Positions 51,922-60,002 are shown, numbered from the stretch's first letter. The stretch: DNA of 64,000 nt from Nannocystis sp. RBIL2 (GCF_026626745.1 NZ_JAPNJW010000001.1:2138001-2202000); one strand, 5' to 3'. The notes: generated by a model not told the origin, from the sequence alone. Numbers and translations are program-made.

Positions 51922-52457
51922 CCGACACGTCCGAGATCTACGCCGCGATCCAGCGCTTCATCGGCTTCGACGCCGACGACGCCGCCCGTCTGCGCGAGAT
52001 GGCCCCGCTGTTCGCGGCCCACGGCCCCGCGCTCACCGACCGCTTCTACGCCAAGCTCGCCGCCGACCCCGAGCAGGCCGCGCTCATCGCCGGCCGCGTC
52101 GACTCCCTCAAGCAGACCCACCTGCGCTGGCTGAACGAGCTGTTCGGCGGCGACTACGGCGAGCGCTACTTCGCCGAGCGCTGGCGGATCGGCCTCGCCC
52201 ACGTCCGCGTCGGCGTCCGCCCGTGGTGGGTCGAGGCCGTCACCAGCTTCCTCCGCGGCGAGGGCCTCGCGCTGCTCGAGGCGCACGTCGAAGATCCCGC
52301 GCGCCGGGCCGCCGCCGGGCGCAGCCTGCTCAAGATCCTCGACCTCGACCTCATGATCATCAACCTCGCCTACGCCGACGACCGCGTCGACCGCCTGTGC
52401 CGCTTCACCGGCATGAGCCGCAAGCTGATCGAGCGCTGCATCGCCCAGGCCCGCTGA
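51918..52457 (+). CDS. Protoglobin-family globin
   Basis: The 179-aa product is a single-domain protoglobin, the fold that also forms the sensor domain of globin-coupled sensors. Key segments are FYAKLAADPEQAALI, LKQTHLRWLNELFGGDYGERYF and RWRIGLAHVRVGVRPWWV, where the His in AHVRVG is the proximal haem ligand. The length matches protoglobin rather than a fused sensor. It is translationally coupled to the roadblock-like gene, which suggests gas sensing feeding into a roadblock/GTPase or DUF4388 pathway. A strong 17-bp-stem hairpin follows the stop. Confidence 0.9.
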   Translation: MTDTSEIYAAIQRFIGFDADDAARLREMAPLFAAHGPALTDRFYAKLAADPEQAALIAGRVDSLKQTHLRWLNELFGGDYGERYFAERWRIGLAHVRVGVRPWWVEAVTSFLRGEGLALLEAHVEDPARRAAAGRSLLKILDLDLMIINLAYADDRVDRLCRFTGMSRKLIERCIAQAR

Positions 52458-52462
52458 CAGAG

Positions 52463-52506
52463 CTGCCCGATGTGACATGCTCTGAACGACATGTCACATC
52501 GGGCAG
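52463..52506. terminator. 17-bp perfect stem between convergent operons
   Basis: CTGCCCGATGTGACATG, a 10-base loop, then CATGTCACATCGGGCAG. It starts 6 bases after the globin stop and ends 13 bases before the AhpD-like gene's end, so it serves both transcripts. The inner part (GACATG, CATGTC) belongs to the dispersed palindrome family. Confidence 0.85.
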
Positions 52507-52518
52507 ATCACCAGTCGC

Positions 52519-53100
52519 TCACTTGTAGCCGCGCGTGAGCAGCGTCTTCGCCGAGGCGTCGAACGACGCCTGCGACGGCACTTCGAACTCGAATGCGTCG
52601 GCCAGGCGCGTGATCACGTTGAACGCGAACGCCACCATCAGCGCGTCGAGCACCCCCTGGCGCGACACCCCGGCGGCCAGCACCGGCGCGACGTCGGCGG
52701 CGGTGAGCGACTCGCGGGCGCGCGTCACCTTCGTCAGCAGCCGCAGCGTCGCCTTGACCTTCTCGGGCAGCGCCGCGCTGTCGGGGTCGGCCAGCGCCGC
52801 CGCGACCGTCTCGTCGCCCATCACCTTCGACGCGACCGCGCCGTGGGCCCGCGTTCAGAACTCGCACTCGTTCTTCTTCGACACCCAGGCGGCGAACAGC
52901 TCGCGCTCGCCGATCGACCACTCGGACGGCCCGCGCAGCACCTCCTGGAACACCGCGCCCATCGGCGCGCCGAACATCTCCGGCCGGTAGCGCAGGGTGC
53001 GGACGACATCGGGCGCCCGGTGCCCGCTGAGCACCCGGATCAGCGCCAGCATCAACTTCTCTCGCACGCCGCGCGGCGCCTCGATCGACGGGATCCGCAT
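52519..53100 (-). CDS. AhpD-like (CMD family) selenoprotein with in-frame UGA
   Basis: The frame runs from ATG 53100 to the stop at 52519-52521 with one internal TGA at 52855-52857 (codon 82). Sequence before and after it belongs to one AhpD-like/carboxymuconolactone decarboxylase domain of 193 residues. Around the TGA it reads ERELFAAWVSKKNECEF-U-TRAHGAV. Cys79, position 82 and His86 have the CxxC-x3-H spacing of AhpD, and Glu67 lies 12 residues before the Cys, as in its proton relay. So UGA sits exactly where the second redox Cys belongs. Downstream, GUCG-CGUC-(GAAGGU)-GAUG-GG-CGAC can form a SECIS-like hairpin with GGU in the loop, 29-31 bases after UGA. Likely a thiol peroxidase. Alternative: a nonsense mutation. 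Confidence 0.8.
52799..52854 (-). promoter_or_regulatory. Candidate bacterial SECIS element
   Basis: Directly after the UGA on the minus strand, an 18-base spacer is followed by GUCG-CGUC-GAAGGU-GAUG-GG-CGAC. This is two 4-bp helices (with one G-U) separated by a 3' GG bulge, capped by a 6-base loop containing GGU. Distance and loop bases fit the general bacterial SECIS pattern. Folding was done by eye only. Confidence 0.45.
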
Positions 53101-53101
53101 G

Positions 53102-53425
53102 TCAGCCCTCGCTCTCCGCCAGCGCCGCCGCCAGCGCCGCCATCGCCGCGTCGAACTGCCGCGTCGCCTCGCCGACCGCGGTCGCCACGGTGAGCTCGAA
53201 GATCGCGTCGTCGCCCAGCCCCGCCTGCCGCACCGCCGCCATCATCGCGTCGTCGACGCGGTACGCGTTGCGCTGCACCGTCGCCACGTACGCGGCGATC
53301 GCCCCCGGCTCGCCCTCGCCGTCGTACGCGCGCCGGCGAGTCGCGCGGTCGGTGACGCCGTCGCGGCCCAAGATCGCCTGCTGGACCGCGCTCCGCAGCG
53401 CGCTGAAACGATCGACCTCGTGCAT
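53102..53425 (-). CDS. Small CMD-like partner of the AhpD-like selenoprotein
   Basis: This 107-aa protein ends one base before the ATG of the AhpD-like gene (TGA-C-ATG on the minus strand), so the two are translationally coupled. It is helical, with DRFSALRSAVQQAIL, a basic loop (RATRRRAYDG), and AIFELTVATAVGEATRQFDAAMAAL, which resembles the C-terminal helical part of CMD domains. It has no Cys, so it cannot be a thiol peroxidase by itself and may be a structural or substrate-binding partner. ATG 53425 is preferred over the GTG/TTG region up to 53482, whose sequence is not protein-like. Confidence 0.75.
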   Translation of the reverse strand: MHEVDRFSALRSAVQQAILGRDGVTDRATRRRAYDGEGEPGAIAAYVATVQRNAYRVDDAMMAAVRQAGLGDDAIFELTVATAVGEATRQFDAAMAALAAALAESEG

Positions 53426-53736
53426 GCGCCGAGCATGCCACAGCCGGTCCACGGCGGGCGAAACGGCGACGAGGCGACCCACGCCCTGCCGGCCCGAGCC
53501 CGCCCCGCCGCTCCGAGACTCGCTCGGGCGTGCGGGGCGCGCTCGCGCCCACGGGACCTACTGAACTTCAGGACATGTACTTCGGAGCAGAACTCTGGGT
53601 CGACACCGGAGCCGCTCGAGGGGCGAGGTTCGGCGCAGCCGGACAGGTCCGGTGCCGCCGTCGTGCGGCGCCCGTCGAGGAGCGCCGCGGGGCCGGTCCG
53701 CGCCGCCAGGACGCCAGTCCTGGACGCGGCGGTGGC
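53426..53736. other. Gene-free stretch upstream of the AhpD-like operon
   Basis: No gene is seen. A single-sided member of the dispersed repeat (GGACATGTACTTCGGAG, about 53572-53588) is present. The promoter of the AhpD-like operon should lie here, but no clear -35/-10 pair is visible. Confidence 0.5.
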
Positions 53737-53958
53737 TCAGCTCGTGTGCGCCGACGCCGACGCCGACACCGCGGCGGACTGACCGGCCCGACGCGGCCAC
53801 TCGAGGCCGAGCTTGACGATCCGCCGCTTGAGCGCGTGGCGGGTGATGCCGAGCAGAGACGCCGCGCCCACGATGTTACCGGCGGTGGTGAGCGCCTCGT
53901 TGCAGAGGCGGCGTTCGGCGTTCTCGAGGTTGAAGTCTTCCAAAATCATCTGTGGCAA
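53737..53958 (-). CDS. Stand-alone Fis-type HTH protein
   Basis: The 73-aa product is almost only a Fis/NtrC-type C-terminal DNA-binding domain: LENAERRLCNEALTTAGNIVGAASLLGITRHALKRRIVKLGLEWP, with the HTH at GAASLLGITRHALKRRI. A short Ala/Ser tail follows. It lacks the AAA+ and receiver domains of enhancer-binding proteins. TTG at 53958 has GGAG 8 bases upstream; the ATG at 53949 is an alternative start. It may act as a small nucleoid or repressor protein, or compete with full-length sigma-54 activators at their sites. Confidence 0.75.
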   Translation of the reverse strand: MPQMILEDFNLENAERRLCNEALTTAGNIVGAASLLGITRHALKRRIVKLGLEWPRRAGQSAAVSASASAHTS

Positions 53959-54941
53959 GGTCCGTACTCCGTGTGACGATGTGTATATCGCAACGGAGTG
54001 TTCTCGCGCGGATCAAGCGGAGCCGAGGCGGCAACTCACGACCGTTCCAGCCCCGCTTTTACGGCCGTCTGTGCCGGCGTCGCGGCCGCGAGGCCCCGCC
54101 CACGAGCGGCCGCCAGCGGGCTCCCCGCGCCCTTACACGCGACTTTCACGAAGATTCATCGCCGCCCGCGGCGGTCCGATCGCCGTCGCCGGTCGCCTGC
54201 GAGATCGGTCGAGTCCCACATCCACGAACTATGGCGACACGCGCGATTCTGCGCAATGCCAATCCGCGGTGACGCCAGACCCCTGCGACCGCCCGGCGCG
54301 CCCGACGACGCGGCCCGAGCGAGCCACGACCGCGTGGCGACGTCGTCGGCACGCCCGCCGCAGCGCGGTCGGAGCGACCGACGGTTCGCGCCCTCGTCGG
54401 CACGCCCGCCGCGGCCTGTTCGATCGCGTCGTCGGAGCGGCAGGCGTGGCGACGTCGTCGGCACGCTCGCCACTTGCAGCGGCGCAAGGTCCGACGCACC
54501 GCGAGCGATCGACGCACGTCGCTCCCACTCGCGACGACCTCGGGCCCCGACGGGAGCCGGCGGAGATCCGTCGGCGATCATCGCGGACGAGTTCATCACC
54601 AGGCGCGACCCGCTGGACGACTCGAGCCGCCGACGCTCCGTCCCCCGCCGCGGGCTACCACCGCGGACGTCTTGCCCCACTGCTTCGAGCCCGCCGTGCC
54701 GGGCTGCGAGCACCTGGGCGCGCCAGCCCGCACGCTCCTCACCTCGCAGGAGCCACCCGCACCGACGCCACGTGTCCTTGCGCCGCTGCACCGCGAAGCG
54801 ACTCGCTCACAGCGTCGGCGACGAGCCCCGCAGCCCGCCTTTTCGCCGCCGCGCGCGGACCTGCTCGAGCAGGACTCCCCGCCCACGCCATGCGCGATTT
54901 TTACCTGTCACGCCGGCGACACCCTGCCTCGTCGTGCCTGC
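53959..54941. other. Gene-free divergent region with short repeats
   Basis: About 980 bases lie between the Fis-type gene (minus) and the cytochrome b-like gene (plus). Open frames here are Arg/Ser/Pro-rich shadows. It contains an imperfect repeat: GTGGCGACGTCGTCGGCACGC at 54334 and 54446, with a partial copy CTCGTCGGCACGCCCGCC at 54393. No RNA gene was recognised. Confidence 0.55.
54334..54471. repeat. Three copies of a GTCGGCACGC-centred repeat
   Basis: GTGGCGACGTCGTCGGCACGC occurs at 54334-54354 and 54446-54466. A shorter copy of its right part lies at 54393-54410. Spacings are 59 and 53 bases by the shared right part. The function is unknown, and the copies lie within a gene-free region. 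Confidence 0.6.
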
Positions 54942-55676
54942 ATGAGTCCCGCGACCGACCCTTCCCGCGACGCTGCGCGCGAGCGCGCGCTCATCCGTGT
55001 TCAGGCTGCCAGCGGCGCCCTGTTCGCGCTCTTCCTCCTCGCCCACCTCGTCAATCAGATGTTCGCCACCGCCGGGCCCGAGGTGTACGACGAATTGCAG
55101 GGCCAGCTGCAGACGGTCTACCAGGCGCCGCTCGTCGAGCTCGCGTGCGTCCTCGGTCCGCTGCTCGTGCATATCGTCGTCAGCGTGTGGCGAATGGCGC
55201 GACGGCGACGGCGCGGCCAGAAAGCCTCCAATCACCCGCGGGCGCGCTGGCAACGGATCACCGCGATCGTCCTGCTCGTCTTCACCCTCGGCCACACGAT
55301 TGCCACCCGCGGCCCCTCGCTGGTGTACGGCGTGTTCCCCGGCTTCGACGGCGTCGCCTACACCATGGTGTGGTTCTTCGCCTATTTCTTCCCGTACTAC
55401 CTGCTGTTCTCGCTCGCCGGCCTGTACCACGGCCTCAACGGCCTCGCCCTCGCCCTACCACGAATCGGCTTGCCGGTCCCCGCGACGCTGCGCTCGGGCC
55501 GGACCGTCGCCGGCCTCTGGCTCGTCGGCGCAGTGGCCCTGGCGCTCGGCATGGCCGGCTTCGCCGGCGCCTTCCACGACGTCCACGAGCGCGCCGTCGC
55601 CAGCCCTTACGCGCGACTGCTGGTCGACCTCGGCATCTCGAGCGGCCCGGCCGAACCATCACAGCCGGCACGCTGA
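54942..55676 (+). CDS. Succinate dehydrogenase cytochrome b-like membrane protein
   Basis: This 244-aa integral membrane protein has five hydrophobic helices (about residues 20-38, 62-82, 100-120, 132-155 and 185-203). His residues recur near helix centres: LFLLAHLVNQM, VLGPLLVHIVV, VFTLGHTIATRG and GLYHGLNGL. This spacing is that of the dihaem cytochrome b subunit of type-B succinate dehydrogenase/fumarate reductase. No flavoprotein or iron-sulphur subunit genes are beside it, so it is either an orphan subunit or a different quinone-interacting cytochrome. ATG 54942 is chosen because upstream sequence is not protein-like. Confidence 0.65.
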   Translation: MSPATDPSRDAARERALIRVQAASGALFALFLLAHLVNQMFATAGPEVYDELQGQLQTVYQAPLVELACVLGPLLVHIVVSVWRMARRRRRGQKASNHPRARWQRITAIVLLVFTLGHTIATRGPSLVYGVFPGFDGVAYTMVWFFAYFFPYYLLFSLAGLYHGLNGLALALPRIGLPVPATLRSGRTVAGLWLVGAVALALGMAGFAGAFHDVHERAVASPYARLLVDLGISSGPAEPSQPAR

Positions 55677-55693
55677 GAGCATTGATCGACCGC

Positions 55694-56341
55694 TCACGTC
55701 CACTCGCACCACGGCGCCGTCTCCGCCGGCACGTAAATCGCTATGCCCTCGCAGGGGCCGACCGCGAAACCGTCGAAGGTCTCAATCTCCGCGCTCTGGA
55801 CGCAATGACCACAGGCATAGCCGCTCGGGAATTGATTCGCCCACGGCCAGTCGGTCAGCGCCACCACCGGATCGGGGCGCCAGACGATGCTGTTTTTCCC
55901 TGAGATCCCGAGCATCTGGTCCAAGAAGTCCTCGTCGAGGACTCCGTCCGGGACCACGAGATCGAGCGGCACCAGCACCAGCATCCCGATGCCGATCACG
56001 CCGCCGAAGGTCGCCTCCAGCGGCAGCGGCTCCCGGATCGCCACCGAGAATTCGTGACCGTCGACTGCGCCGTCCCCGAAGCTGTAAAGGCCTTCGCCCG
56101 TCGACGTCTCGATCGACCACAGCACCAGCACCTTCACCGGCACGTCCGGCAGGTCGCCCTGGATCCGCCCCCGCACCACCAGCTCGCCGGCGTCGGCCTC
56201 GCCGCCCGTCGTCATGATCGCCGACGGGCCCGGCTCGTGCGAGCCGGAGCCGCCGACGGTCGACGCCGCAGCGCCACCCTCCTCGGAAGGGCAAGCGGCC
56301 AGCAGGAGCAAGGCAGCCGACATCGCAAGAACGATTCGCAT
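55694..56341 (-). CDS. Lipoprotein of unknown function
   Basis: The 215-aa product has a signal peptide with lipobox LLAAC (Cys near residue 17) and a short Gly/Ser/Glu linker. A beta-rich domain follows: ELVVRGRIQGDLPDVPVKVLVLWSIE, EFSVAIREPLPLEATFGGVIGIGMLVLVP, and a Cys-containing end with ACGHC, GPCEG and a terminal WCEW. The pattern suggests a transthyretin- or carboxypeptidase-regulatory-like fold, not confirmed. The stop is 17 bases from the convergent cytochrome b-like stop. It lies 38 bases downstream of another lipoprotein gene on the same strand, so both may be co-transcribed. Confidence 0.75.
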   Translation of the reverse strand: MRIVLAMSAALLLLAACPSEEGGAAASTVGGSGSHEPGPSAIMTTGGEADAGELVVRGRIQGDLPDVPVKVLVLWSIETSTGEGLYSFGDGAVDGHEFSVAIREPLPLEATFGGVIGIGMLVLVPLDLVVPDGVLDEDFLDQMLGISGKNSIVWRPDPVVALTDWPWANQFPSGYACGHCVQSAEIETFDGFAVGPCEGIAIYVPAETAPWCEWT

Positions 56342-56379
56342 GATGATTCACCCATCCTGAAATGACGGCAACGCGACGT

Positions 56380-57054
56380 CTACGGTTCGCTCGTCGGGTA
56401 CTCGATGACGCCCACGTCGTCACAGGTCGACTGGGCTGTGCCCGTCCTCCAGGCGAGCAGACAGTCGAAGCGCCGCGACGGGTCGGGCTCGGCCTTGCAG
56501 CCCGCGAAGTACGCCGAGTCCTTCAATGGGTAGACGTCGGCCGCAGTCTCCTCCACCGAGGTGCCGTCCAGGTCCGAGATCCAGGTCCAGTCGCGCCCAA
56601 GGCCCCGACGCGCCGGCAGCACCTGGATGAACCCGCCCCACAAGAATTCGTGGGGGAACGAGAAATCGCCTGCGACGTCCGGATCGTCGGGGACGTAATT
56701 GTCCTCGTAGGCGATCACGCCGGGTCGCCCCATGATCAGATCGTCGAGGGCGCAATCGAGCTTCTCCGCGTCGACCTCGAATCGAGCCCAGGCGCCGCAG
56801 ATGTCGTCGCCCTGCTCGTCTGCGGAGACGCAGCCCCGGGTGACGATCCCGCACGAGCGCTCGCGACACAGGAGCGAGTCGAAGCCGAACTGCTCCGGGT
56901 CGATACATTCACAGACGGGCCCGTCCGCGTCGTCGAGGGGAGCGCCGCCCTCGCTGCCGACCACGGCGGCCGGCGCGTCGACGGGCGAGCAAGCCGCGCT
57001 CACACAGAGCAGCGCCAGCGCAGCGGGGGCATGGCAGTGGGACAGGCGAAGCAT
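56380..57054 (-). CDS. Cys-rich lipoprotein of unknown function
   Basis: The 224-aa product begins MLRLSHCHAPAALALLCVSAACSP, a signal peptide with lipobox SAAC. The mature part is acidic and contains about nine Cys (VCECIDP, LLCRERSCG, GCVSAD, ICGAW, DCALDD, GCKAE, DCLLAW, TCDDVG), so it is probably disulphide-bonded and exported. The ATG at 57054 is preferred over the longer frame to 57147 because the signal peptide starts there. It is followed 38 bases later by another lipoprotein gene. No family is recognised. Confidence 0.75.
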   Translation of the reverse strand: MLRLSHCHAPAALALLCVSAACSPVDAPAAVVGSEGGAPLDDADGPVCECIDPEQFGFDSLLCRERSCGIVTRGCVSADEQGDDICGAWARFEVDAEKLDCALDDLIMGRPGVIAYEDNYVPDDPDVAGDFSFPHEFLWGGFIQVLPARRGLGRDWTWISDLDGTSVEETAADVYPLKDSAYFAGCKAEPDPSRRFDCLLAWRTGTAQSTCDDVGVIEYPTSEP

Positions 57055-57409
57055 GGCTGCTCGAGGAGTTTGCCCGCGGGCGGCGGCAAGTCTGCGCATT
57101 TCGCCACTCGGCGAGGGCGAAAAATCGCAGCAAAGATTCCAGAGCATGCGCTGCGCGGCCCGCAGTCGCCGGCCGGCATCACGCTCGCGTCATCTTCTTT
57201 CTTGCGCGAGGAGCATGCCTCGTCCGAGACGAACGTCCTCGTCAGGTTCTCGTCAATTCCCGCGAAGGCTCGGCTCGCCGCGGTGAATGACGATTGTCCA
57301 GCACGCTCCGGCGCGCCGCGCCGCCCGTTCGCCACACAGCCCAGCGGCCCGTCCGGACGGCGCCTTCGCTCGGTTGCCAACTCGACGAAGCCGCGCATAG
57401 TCGCAGGCC

Positions 57410-57997
57410 ATGATCACCAAGCTCTCTCCGCTGCCGCTCGTCGCCCTGCTCGGCCTGTTCGCGTGCAAGGAGGACGAGGCGACCGCCAACTCCACCATCT
57501 CCGACCTGCCCGCGAACAAGAAGGTCTCCGAGCTGAGCGCGGCCGAGCAGGAGCAGCTCTGCGAGGCCACCGCGACCTACTCCACGCGAGAGATCGACGA
57601 GGACGAGGTCCGCCGCGCGGTGTGCTCGCTCCAGGGCATCGTGCTCTCGTCGACGCTGCACGACGGCAGCGTCGACGCCTGCATCGCCGCCCGCGACGAG
57701 TGCGTCGCCGCGCCGGAGAAGCCCGCCCACGTCGAGTCGGAGGAGAGGACCTGCCCCATCGATTGGTCCACCTGTACGACGACGGTCGGCGAACTCGACG
57801 CGTGCATCGAGGAGGTCGTCGCCGAGCTCAAGTCATTCTACATGGAGCTCGATTGCGGCAACATCGGCAAGTACAAGGACGAGATGCCGAGCAAGGAGCC
57901 CGCCGTCGGCGAGGCGTGCCGGCGCGTGCAGACCAATTGCCCGGGCTTCGTCCCCGGCGACCTGCTCTCCAACCCCCAGGAAGCGCCCACTTCCTGA
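57410..57997 (+). CDS. Cys-containing lipoprotein of unknown function
   Basis: The 195-aa product starts MITKLSPLPLVALLGLFACKED, a signal peptide with lipobox LFAC (Cys near residue 19). The mature protein is strongly acidic and helical, with eight further Cys at regular intervals (LCEAT, VCSLQ, ACIAARDECVA, TCPIDWSTC, ACIEE, DCGN, ACRRVQTNC). This is a common pattern for Nannocystaceae exported proteins with helical hairpins tied by disulphides. It is divergent from the lipoprotein pair at 55694-57054. Function unknown. Confidence 0.78.
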   Translation: MITKLSPLPLVALLGLFACKEDEATANSTISDLPANKKVSELSAAEQEQLCEATATYSTREIDEDEVRRAVCSLQGIVLSSTLHDGSVDACIAARDECVAAPEKPAHVESEERTCPIDWSTCTTTVGELDACIEEVVAELKSFYMELDCGNIGKYKDEMPSKEPAVGEACRRVQTNCPGFVPGDLLSNPQEAPTS

Positions 57998-58177
57998 GCA
58001 CACCTGCGACCCGCGGCCGGCGTCGAATCGCCTCGGCGCCTGCGTCTGTGGAACGCCCGAGCCGATCGAACCCGCCCGAGGCTGGCCTCGGCGCGGCGGT
58101 CGAGCCGCCGGCGTAGGCAGCGCCCTCACGCGCCTGGTCGCCCCATTTCGCCCCGGTTGTGCTCTACCATCTTTCGC

Positions 58178-58847
58178 GTGCAGGAACGCCTCGCGAGGGA
58201 GAGCATCGGGACTCTGCTTGCGCTCGCCGACATGCTGCCGGGTGCGCTGTATCGCTGCCGCAACGACCCCGACTGGACGATGGACTTCCTCAGCGCCGGT
58301 GCCCACGAGCTCACCGGCTACTCGGTCCACGAGGTGGTCGACGCGCGCGCCGTCTCGTACGGCGTCGACATGATCGTCGCGGAGGATCAGGCCCACGCCT
58401 GGGAGGTCGTGCAGGCCGGGCTCACCGCCCACAGCAAGTGGGAGGTCGAGTACCGGATCCGCCGCCGCGACGGGCAGGTCCGCTGGGTGTGGGAGCAGGG
58501 CCACGGGGTGTTCGCGGCCGACGGCTCCCTCGAATTCCTGGTCGGCTACATCCTCGAGATCGAGGACCGCAAGCGCGCGGAGGCGCTGCTCAGCGACCGC
58601 GAGTCGGAGCTGGCGCGCAAGAACGCGGAGCTCGAGGCCGTGTCGATCCCCGTGCTCGAGGTCGCCGACCACACCCTCGTCGTGCCGCTCATCGGCGAGC
58701 TGACCGCCACCCGCGACGCCCGCCTGCTGAATCTTCACCGGCGTGCAACCCCGCGTCGCCCGCGTGCTCGTCGGGCTGGACGTGTCGCTCGGCGAGCTGC
58801 GGACCGCCGGCTCGCTCAAGGACGGCCTCGCGCTGCGACAGGCGTAG
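58178..58847 (+). pseudogene. PAS-STAS (RsbR-like) gene with internal frameshifting deletion
   Basis: From GTG 58178 the frame encodes a PAS domain (GALYRCRNDPDWTMDFLS, ELTGYSVHEVV, FLVGYILEIEDRKRAE) and the beginning of a STAS domain (SIPVLEVADHTLVVPLIGEL, TRDARLLN). At about 58730 the frame is lost. Another frame carries the STAS end (FTGVQPRVARVLVGLDVSLGEL, LKDGLALRQA) to a stop at 58845-58847. Compared with the intact paralogue at 21839, about 45 codons are missing, including the DLTG phosphoacceptor region. The product would be a PAS domain with a scrambled tail. A sequencing error would have to remove more than 130 bases, so true decay is likelier. Confidence 0.75.
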
Positions 58848-58889
58848 CCCGGTGCACGTACCGGTGCGGCGCGACCGCCTCGCGCCGCC

Positions 58890-59882
58890 TCACCCCGGAT
58901 GCGGGACGCGGACCTGGCCGGTGGCGATATAGCGTTGAATCGTCCGCGGGCTGATCCGCAGGCGAGTCGCCGCCCGCCGCGTGTCGCCGCCCGCCTCGAT
59001 CAACGCGGCCTCGACGATCTTGCGGACTATCGCGTCGAGGCCGTCGTCCAGCGAGAGGACCAGCGGCCCGGCCACGCCGGCGGCGAGCTCGTCCGACGCC
59101 TGCGCGCGCATGTGCTCCGGCAGGTCATGTAGACGGACCTGTCGACCGCCGCGCAGCAGGCACAGGCGCTCGATGATGTTGCGGAGCTCGCGGACGTTGC
59201 CGGGCCAGTCGTATTGCAAGAGCACCGCGCGCACCGGCCGGGTCAGCCGCGGCGGCTCGACCCGGTGGCGCGCAGTCGTCTCGGCGATGAACTGGCGGAT
59301 CAACGGCATGAGCGCCGAGCGACGCTCGCGCAGCGGCGGGACCTGCAAGGTGACGCCCTCGATGCGGTAGTAGAGGTCGGCGCGGAACCGTCCGGCGCGC
59401 ACGTCCTGGGCGAGCGGCCGCAACGTGGCGCACATCAGGCGCACGTCGGCCTCGAGCTTGGTGGTCCCGCCGACTCGCATGAATCGGCGGTTGTCGAGGA
59501 AGCGGAGGATCTTCGCCTGCATGGGCGCGGGCATCTCGCCGATCTCGTCGAAGAACAGGGTGCCGCCGTCAGCCGCCTCGACCTTGCCGCGCGCCCGCTC
59601 GCTGGCGCCGGTGAACGCGCCCCGCTCGTGACCGAACAACTCGCTCTCGAACAGCGACTCCGGAATCGCCGCGCAGTTGATCGGCACGAAGGGTCCGTTG
59701 CGCCGATCCGACAGCTCGTGCGCCCGCCGAGCGAGCACCTCCTTCCCCACCCCGCTCTCGCCGATGAACGTCAGCATCACCTGCTTGTCGGCGACGGAAC
59801 GCAGCACCCGATCGAGCTTGCGCATGGCGGCCGACTGCAAAATCGGAGCAAAAGCGGCGACAGCTTGTCGTTTCTTCGCCAT
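58890..59882 (-). CDS. Sigma-54-dependent activator without sensor domain
   Basis: This 330-aa AAA+ enhancer-binding protein has Walker A GESGVGKE (about 43), the sigma-54-contacting loop ERGAFTGA, Walker B GGTLFFDEIGEMP, DLYYRIEGVTLQVPPLRER and WPGNVRELRNIIERL. It ends in a Fis-type HTH (DTRRAATRLRISPRTIQRYI). Only about 20 residues precede the AAA+ domain, so it has no receiver, PAS or FHA input and may be constitutively active or controlled by partner proteins. ATG 59882 is chosen as the upstream frame is not protein-like. A receiver-like small gene is divergent 121 bases away. Confidence 0.92.
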   Translation of the reverse strand: MAKKRQAVAAFAPILQSAAMRKLDRVLRSVADKQVMLTFIGESGVGKEVLARRAHELSDRRNGPFVPINCAAIPESLFESELFGHERGAFTGASERARGKVEAADGGTLFFDEIGEMPAPMQAKILRFLDNRRFMRVGGTTKLEADVRLMCATLRPLAQDVRAGRFRADLYYRIEGVTLQVPPLRERRSALMPLIRQFIAETTARHRVEPPRLTRPVRAVLLQYDWPGNVRELRNIIERLCLLRGGRQVRLHDLPEHMRAQASDELAAGVAGPLVLSLDDGLDAIVRKIVEAALIEAGGDTRRAATRLRISPRTIQRYIATGQVRVPHPG

Positions 59883-60002
59883 GGCGCGGCCAAAGATACG
59901 CCCGTTCCGTCGCCGTGTCCCGGAAAGCCACCCCGAGGGCTCGCCAGGGGCCGTGTGCGACCCAATGCGGCGCGTGGCACGCTTGCTGCAGTCCCTGCGG
60001 GC

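Noticed and set aside
52855..52857. Treating the AhpD-like gene as two short genes or a plain pseudogene
   Set aside because: Both parts are one domain in the same frame, and the TGA coincides exactly with a catalytic Cys position; selenocysteine explains this better than a random stop.
53558..53800. 80-codon minus-strand frame overlapping the Fis-type gene
   Set aside because: The Fis-type HTH in the overlapping frame is unmistakable.
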